A stretch of DNA of 8,395 nucleotides from contig CAZKHG010000075.1 of assembly GCA_964552655.1 (NCBI GenBank), positions 1 through 8,395 on the forward strand, read 5' to 3'. This document shows, piece after piece, positions 6,108 through 8,395 of this stretch. The position numbers and the translations under genes were made by a program. Under the pieces are notes generated by a model. It was not told the origin of the DNA. It searched no databases and saw only the letters and a list, made by a program, of their open reading frames with translations. The number at the start of each line of letters is the position of its first letter. The stretch's first letter is position 1. The stretch is from CAZKHG01 sp964552655 (lineage in GTDB: Bacteria > Bacteroidota > Bacteroidia > Bacteroidales > Tenuifilaceae).

Positions 6108-7853
6108 ATGAACCAGCAAGAGATCACCCAAAGCGTGCTTAACCGGGCACAAAAGTGGACCCAGTCTGCATTCGACAAGGATACACAGGAAGAAGTTAAA
6201 CTTTTGATGGCCAATAACCCCAAAGAGCTGACAGATGCCTTTTACCGGGATTTGGAATTTGGAACAGGTGGATTAAGAGGAATAATGGGCGCTGGCACCA
6301 ATCGGATGAATATCTATACTGTTGGAATGGCTACCCAGGGTTTATGCAACTATCTGTTGATGCAGTTCTCAAGCCTGCCTGAAATACGAGTAGCCATAGC
6401 TCACGATTCCAGGAATAACAGTATTTTGTTTGCCGAAACTGCCGCCAACATTTTTTCGGGCAATAATATTAAAGTTTACCTCTTTGATGCGCTCCGGCCA
6501 ACACCTGAGCTTAGCTTTGCAATAAGAACCTATAAATGCCAATGTGGAATTGTTGTTACTGCTTCACATAACCCTAAGGAATACAACGGGTATAAGGTTT
6601 ACTGGGAGGATGGCGGGCAGATTGTCCCCCCGCATGATAAAAATATTATCCACGAAGTTCAACGTATTACTGAGGTAACTGATGTTAAATTCAAGGGAAA
6701 TGAAGAATTGATATGCAGGATTGGATCTGAGCTGGACGAAATCTATGTAAACACCCTTTCAACCCTGTCGCTCTCCCCGTCAATCAACCTGAAGCATAAG
6801 GATATTAAGATAGTTTATACCCCGATCCACGGAACCGGCGTAAGGTTGGTTCCTATGGCCCTTCAAAAATTTGGTTTCACCAATATCATCCATATACCCC
6901 AGCAGGATGTGGTGGATGGGAACTTCCCAACTGTAGCTTCGCCCAATCCTGAAGAATCAGCCACTATGAAACTAGCCCTTGATAAGGCGCAGGAAGTGGA
7001 TGCCGATTTGATCCTGGCCACCGACCCCGATGCCGATCGCGTGGGTATGGGGGTTAAGAACAATGATGGGAAGTTTATACTGCTCAACGGGAATCAGGCT
7101 GCATCATTATTGATATATTATATCCTGAGGAAATGGAAGGAAAACGGGAAGCTGACCGGAAAAGAGTACATTGTTAAAACCATTGTAACCACCGATTTAC
7201 TTGCAAATATTGCCAAAAAGTATGGTGTAGAATGTTTTGAGGTGTTAACCGGTTTTAAGTATATCGCTGAAAAGATAAAGGTTTTGGAAGGTGTAAAAAC
7301 TTTCATTGCCGGTGGAGAGGAGAGCTATGGCTATCTGGCCGGAAATTTTGTTCGCGATAAGGATGCCGTTCTATGCTGCTCATTTTTTGCGGAGATTTCC
7401 GCCTGGGCCAAGGATCAGGGGAAAACTCTTTACCAGCTTTTGCTGGAGATTTATTCTGAGTTTGGTCTGTACAAAGAACACCTGATTTCTCTCACCCGCA
7501 AAGGGAAAGAGGGGCTGGAAGAGATTCAGCAGATGATGGTGAAGTACAGAACTAACCCTCCAAAAACCATTGATGGTTCTCAAACTATTCTCTTTCACGA
7601 CTACCAGAAACAGGAAACGTTGAATATGAAAACCGGGGCAAAAGTCAAACTCGATCTGCCCGAATCGGATGTTTTGCAATTTATCTCTGATGATGGTACC
7701 AAAATCTCTATTCGCCCATCAGGGACTGAGCCAAAGATAAAATTCTATTTTGGGGTAGTTGGAAAAATGGAGTCAATAAAGGAATATAACCAGTCGATGA
7801 AACTCCTGGATGAGAAAATCGGCAGGATTGTTAAGGAGCTTGGGATTAGTTAA
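6108..7853 (+). CDS. Phosphoglucomutase/phosphomannomutase family protein (phospho-sugar mutase)
   Basis: A 581-residue alpha-D-phosphohexomutase that interconverts hexose-6-phosphate and hexose-1-phosphate through a phosphoserine. The four family sites are intact: the catalytic serine loop TASHNPKEYNGYKVYW (151-166, Ser153), the Mg2+ loop DPDADR (306-311), the sugar-specificity loop GGEESYG (402-408), and the phosphate-binding loop RPSGTEPKIKFY (536-547). GTGGLRG near residue 52 and HDSRNNS (99-105) are also typical. The length and the GEESYG form fit the long PgcA/phospho-sugar mutase subgroup, annotated in Bacteroidota as phosphoglucomutase; mannose activity cannot be ruled out. As the next gene after rmlD (11-base gap), it would supply glucose-1-phosphate to RmlA and, through UDP-glucose, the Uxs branch. 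No signal peptide is seen. Confidence 0.95.
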   Translation: MNQQEITQSVLNRAQKWTQSAFDKDTQEEVKLLMANNPKELTDAFYRDLEFGTGGLRGIMGAGTNRMNIYTVGMATQGLCNYLLMQFSSLPEIRVAIAHDSRNNSILFAETAANIFSGNNIKVYLFDALRPTPELSFAIRTYKCQCGIVVTASHNPKEYNGYKVYWEDGGQIVPPHDKNIIHEVQRITEVTDVKFKGNEELICRIGSELDEIYVNTLSTLSLSPSINLKHKDIKIVYTPIHGTGVRLVPMALQKFGFTNIIHIPQQDVVDGNFPTVASPNPEESATMKLALDKAQEVDADLILATDPDADRVGMGVKNNDGKFILLNGNQAASLLIYYILRKWKENGKLTGKEYIVKTIVTTDLLANIAKKYGVECFEVLTGFKYIAEKIKVLEGVKTFIAGGEESYGYLAGNFVRDKDAVLCCSFFAEISAWAKDQGKTLYQLLLEIYSEFGLYKEHLISLTRKGKEGLEEIQQMMVKYRTNPPKTIDGSQTILFHDYQKQETLNMKTGAKVKLDLPESDVLQFISDDGTKISIRPSGTEPKIKFYFGVVGKMESIKEYNQSMKLLDEKIGRIVKELGIS

Positions 7854-7859
7854 TTGTTA

Positions 7860-7875
7860 TTGAGTTGTTGAGTTA
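7860..7875. repeat. Short tandem octamer repeat between the mutase gene and the YjbQ-like ORF
   Basis: TTGAGTTG is followed directly by TTGAGTTA, two copies differing at the last base, in the 42-base spacer. It is probably a simple spacer sequence; no function is claimed. The spacer shows no terminator or promoter. Confidence 0.5.
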
Positions 7876-7895
7876 ATATAAAATTAAACTAAACG

Positions 7896-8183
7896 ATGAA
7901 ATCGTATCGCAAGGAGCTTTGGTTTGAGACAAAAAACCGCCGGGAGCTGATCAACATAACCCGGCAAATACAGGTGTGTGTAGCCGAGAGCGGAATTAAG
8001 GAGGGTTTGGTTCTGGTAAACGCCATGCACATAACCTCCAGCGTTTTCATCAATGACGATGAAATGCTTGAAGTGACTCCTAAAAATTTGCGTCTGCGCA
8101 AGGTTTTGCTCAATAAAGTGCACCGAGTCTGGTCAAAGCGTAAGAATCTTTCTCCTCTTGCAAAAATGGAGCTTGGATTGTAG
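7896..8183 (+). CDS. Chimeric ORF: YjbQ-family N-terminus fused to TypA/BipA C-terminal tail
   Basis: Residues 1-56 are a typical YjbQ (UPF0047, secondary thiamine-phosphate synthase-like) N-terminus: KELWFETKNRRELINIT, then EGLVLVNAMHITSSVFINDD. The family is normally about 135-140 residues, continuing after INDDE with SGLHxDxExWL, a His-rich centre (YRHN, DNADAHLK) and a GRRxxRVxVxxxGE end. None of that is present in this or the other two forward frames. Residues 57-95 instead read MLEVTPKNLRLRKVLLN, which with the preceding DDE matches the C-terminal tail of the translational GTPase TypA/BipA (E. coli form DDDELVEVTPTSIRIRK), followed by a basic end. Only one of the conserved YjbQ histidines (His45) remains, so enzyme activity is unlikely. 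It lies 42 bases after the mutase gene. It could be a real deletion or recombination product, or an assembly chimera. The two half-assignments are from memory of the families. Confidence 0.75.
   Translation: MKSYRKELWFETKNRRELINITRQIQVCVAESGIKEGLVLVNAMHITSSVFINDDEMLEVTPKNLRLRKVLLNKVHRVWSKRKNLSPLAKMELGL
8064..8183 (+). pseudogene. typA: Detached 3' end of typA (TypA/BipA C-terminal tail)
   Basis: This stretch encodes the 39 residues after the YjbQ-like part and ends at TAG (8181..8183). The EVTPKNLRLRK core (residues 59-69 of the ORF) is the conserved end of TypA/BipA. The GTPase and elongation-factor-like domains that should precede it, more than 500 residues, are absent; the upstream DNA is yjbQ and then the mutase gene. 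As a typA piece it is therefore only a 3' remnant, read in frame with the yjbQ start. Confidence 0.65.
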
Positions 8184-8395
8184 TTGTTGTGGAAGGAAAG
8201 TTTGTTTTATTTTTTTGTCTGATAGACTTACAAAATATATGCAACTGATAATTTGTTTATAGTATTTTAGTACTTGACTTATATCAGAGTTCAATAGTTT
8301 CTTAACTTTTAATTAATAAATAAGTTGATTCATTGTTATTGACTTATTGGCAACCCATAGTATAATTACGCTTTAAATTATTAAATTCTTACTTT
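8184..8395. other. Gene-free A/T-rich right end
   Basis: No ORF of useful length or RNA gene was seen on either strand. A weak hairpin, GTCT-GAT-AGAC (8217..8227), with T-rich sequence upstream is not a convincing terminator. Promoter-like sequence occurs near 8339..8366. If the chimeric ORF is an assembly join, this region belongs downstream of typA and not of yjbQ. Confidence 0.6.
8339..8366 (+). promoter_or_regulatory. Promoter-like sequence pointing off the right edge
   Basis: TTGACT (8339..8344) and TATAAT (8361..8366) are separated by 16 bases, close to a classical sigma-70 promoter. TTG followed 19 bases later by TATAATTA also fits the spacing of a Bacteroidota -33/-7 pair. A 7-bp inverted repeat, AATAAGT (8319..8325) and ACTTATT (8342..8348), overlaps the upstream element and could be an operator. 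A/T-rich DNA yields such matches by chance, and no gene start is visible before the window ends. Confidence 0.35.

Noticed and set aside
7884..8123. Minus-strand ORFs of 74-79 codons opposite the YjbQ-like ORF
   Set aside because: They are antisense to a region with clear family similarity on the plus strand, and their translations resemble nothing recognisable.
8064..8183. Simple frameshift in yjbQ to explain the loss of its C-terminal half
   Set aside because: The other two forward frames after 8063 soon hit stops and show no SGLHxDxExWL or His-rich YjbQ sequence; the present frame instead matches the TypA tail.
7854..8183. Insertion sequence or integrase-driven event as the cause of the yjbQ/typA fusion
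   Set aside because: There is no transposase, terminal inverted repeat, target duplication or tRNA near the junction; joining at short shared sequence is simpler.
8213..8235. Hairpin GTCT-GAT-AGAC as terminator of the rightward operon
   Set aside because: The stem is only 4 bp, extendable only by T-A pairs across a bulge, and it lacks a T-run on its 3' side.

Overview
The window looks like chromosomal DNA from a member of the Bacteroidota, probably a Bacteroidales- or Marinilabiliales-like organism. The evidence is a moderately AT-rich composition, an S1 ribosomal protein of 627 residues with a long acidic start and a Lys-rich tail, start codons that mostly lack a Shine-Dalgarno (SD) sequence, and a TAnnTTTG-type promoter element upstream of rpsA. 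The genus cannot be read from the sequence.

Left block (1..2497, minus strand): rpsA (ribosomal protein S1), a small STAS-domain protein of the anti-sigma-factor-antagonist type, and the first 74 codons of ribonuclease Z (rnz), which runs off the left edge. The spacings are 29 and 2 bases, so this is very likely one operon read leftward from a promoter near 2554. It joins translation, a signalling-type switch protein and tRNA 3'-end processing. The start of rnz holds a perfect 11-bp hairpin followed by a T-rich run, which resembles an intrinsic terminator inside the coding sequence.

A 257-base divergent intergenic region (2498..2754) carries the rpsA promoter and leader and a weaker candidate promoter for the rightward genes.

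Right block (2755..7853, plus strand): a nucleotide-sugar operon of UDP-glucuronate decarboxylase (uxs), rmlA, rmlC, rmlD and a phosphoglucomutase/phosphomannomutase-type enzyme. The mutase supplies glucose-1-phosphate. RmlA activates it to dTDP-glucose, and RmlC and RmlD complete dTDP-L-rhamnose. The intermediate enzyme RmlB is not in the window. Uxs makes UDP-xylose from UDP-glucuronate. Together these serve synthesis of cell-surface polysaccharide or glycan.

Right end (7896..8395): a 95-codon ORF that starts as a clear YjbQ-family protein. After the hexapeptide FINDDE it switches in frame to what reads as the C-terminal tail of the translational GTPase TypA/BipA. The join lies at a stretch the two families share, so it is either a real recombination/deletion product or an assembly chimera. 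It is the most unusual object in the window. The last 212 bases contain no gene but do have a promoter-like sequence pointing off the right edge. No rRNA, tRNA, CRISPR array or insertion sequence was seen.
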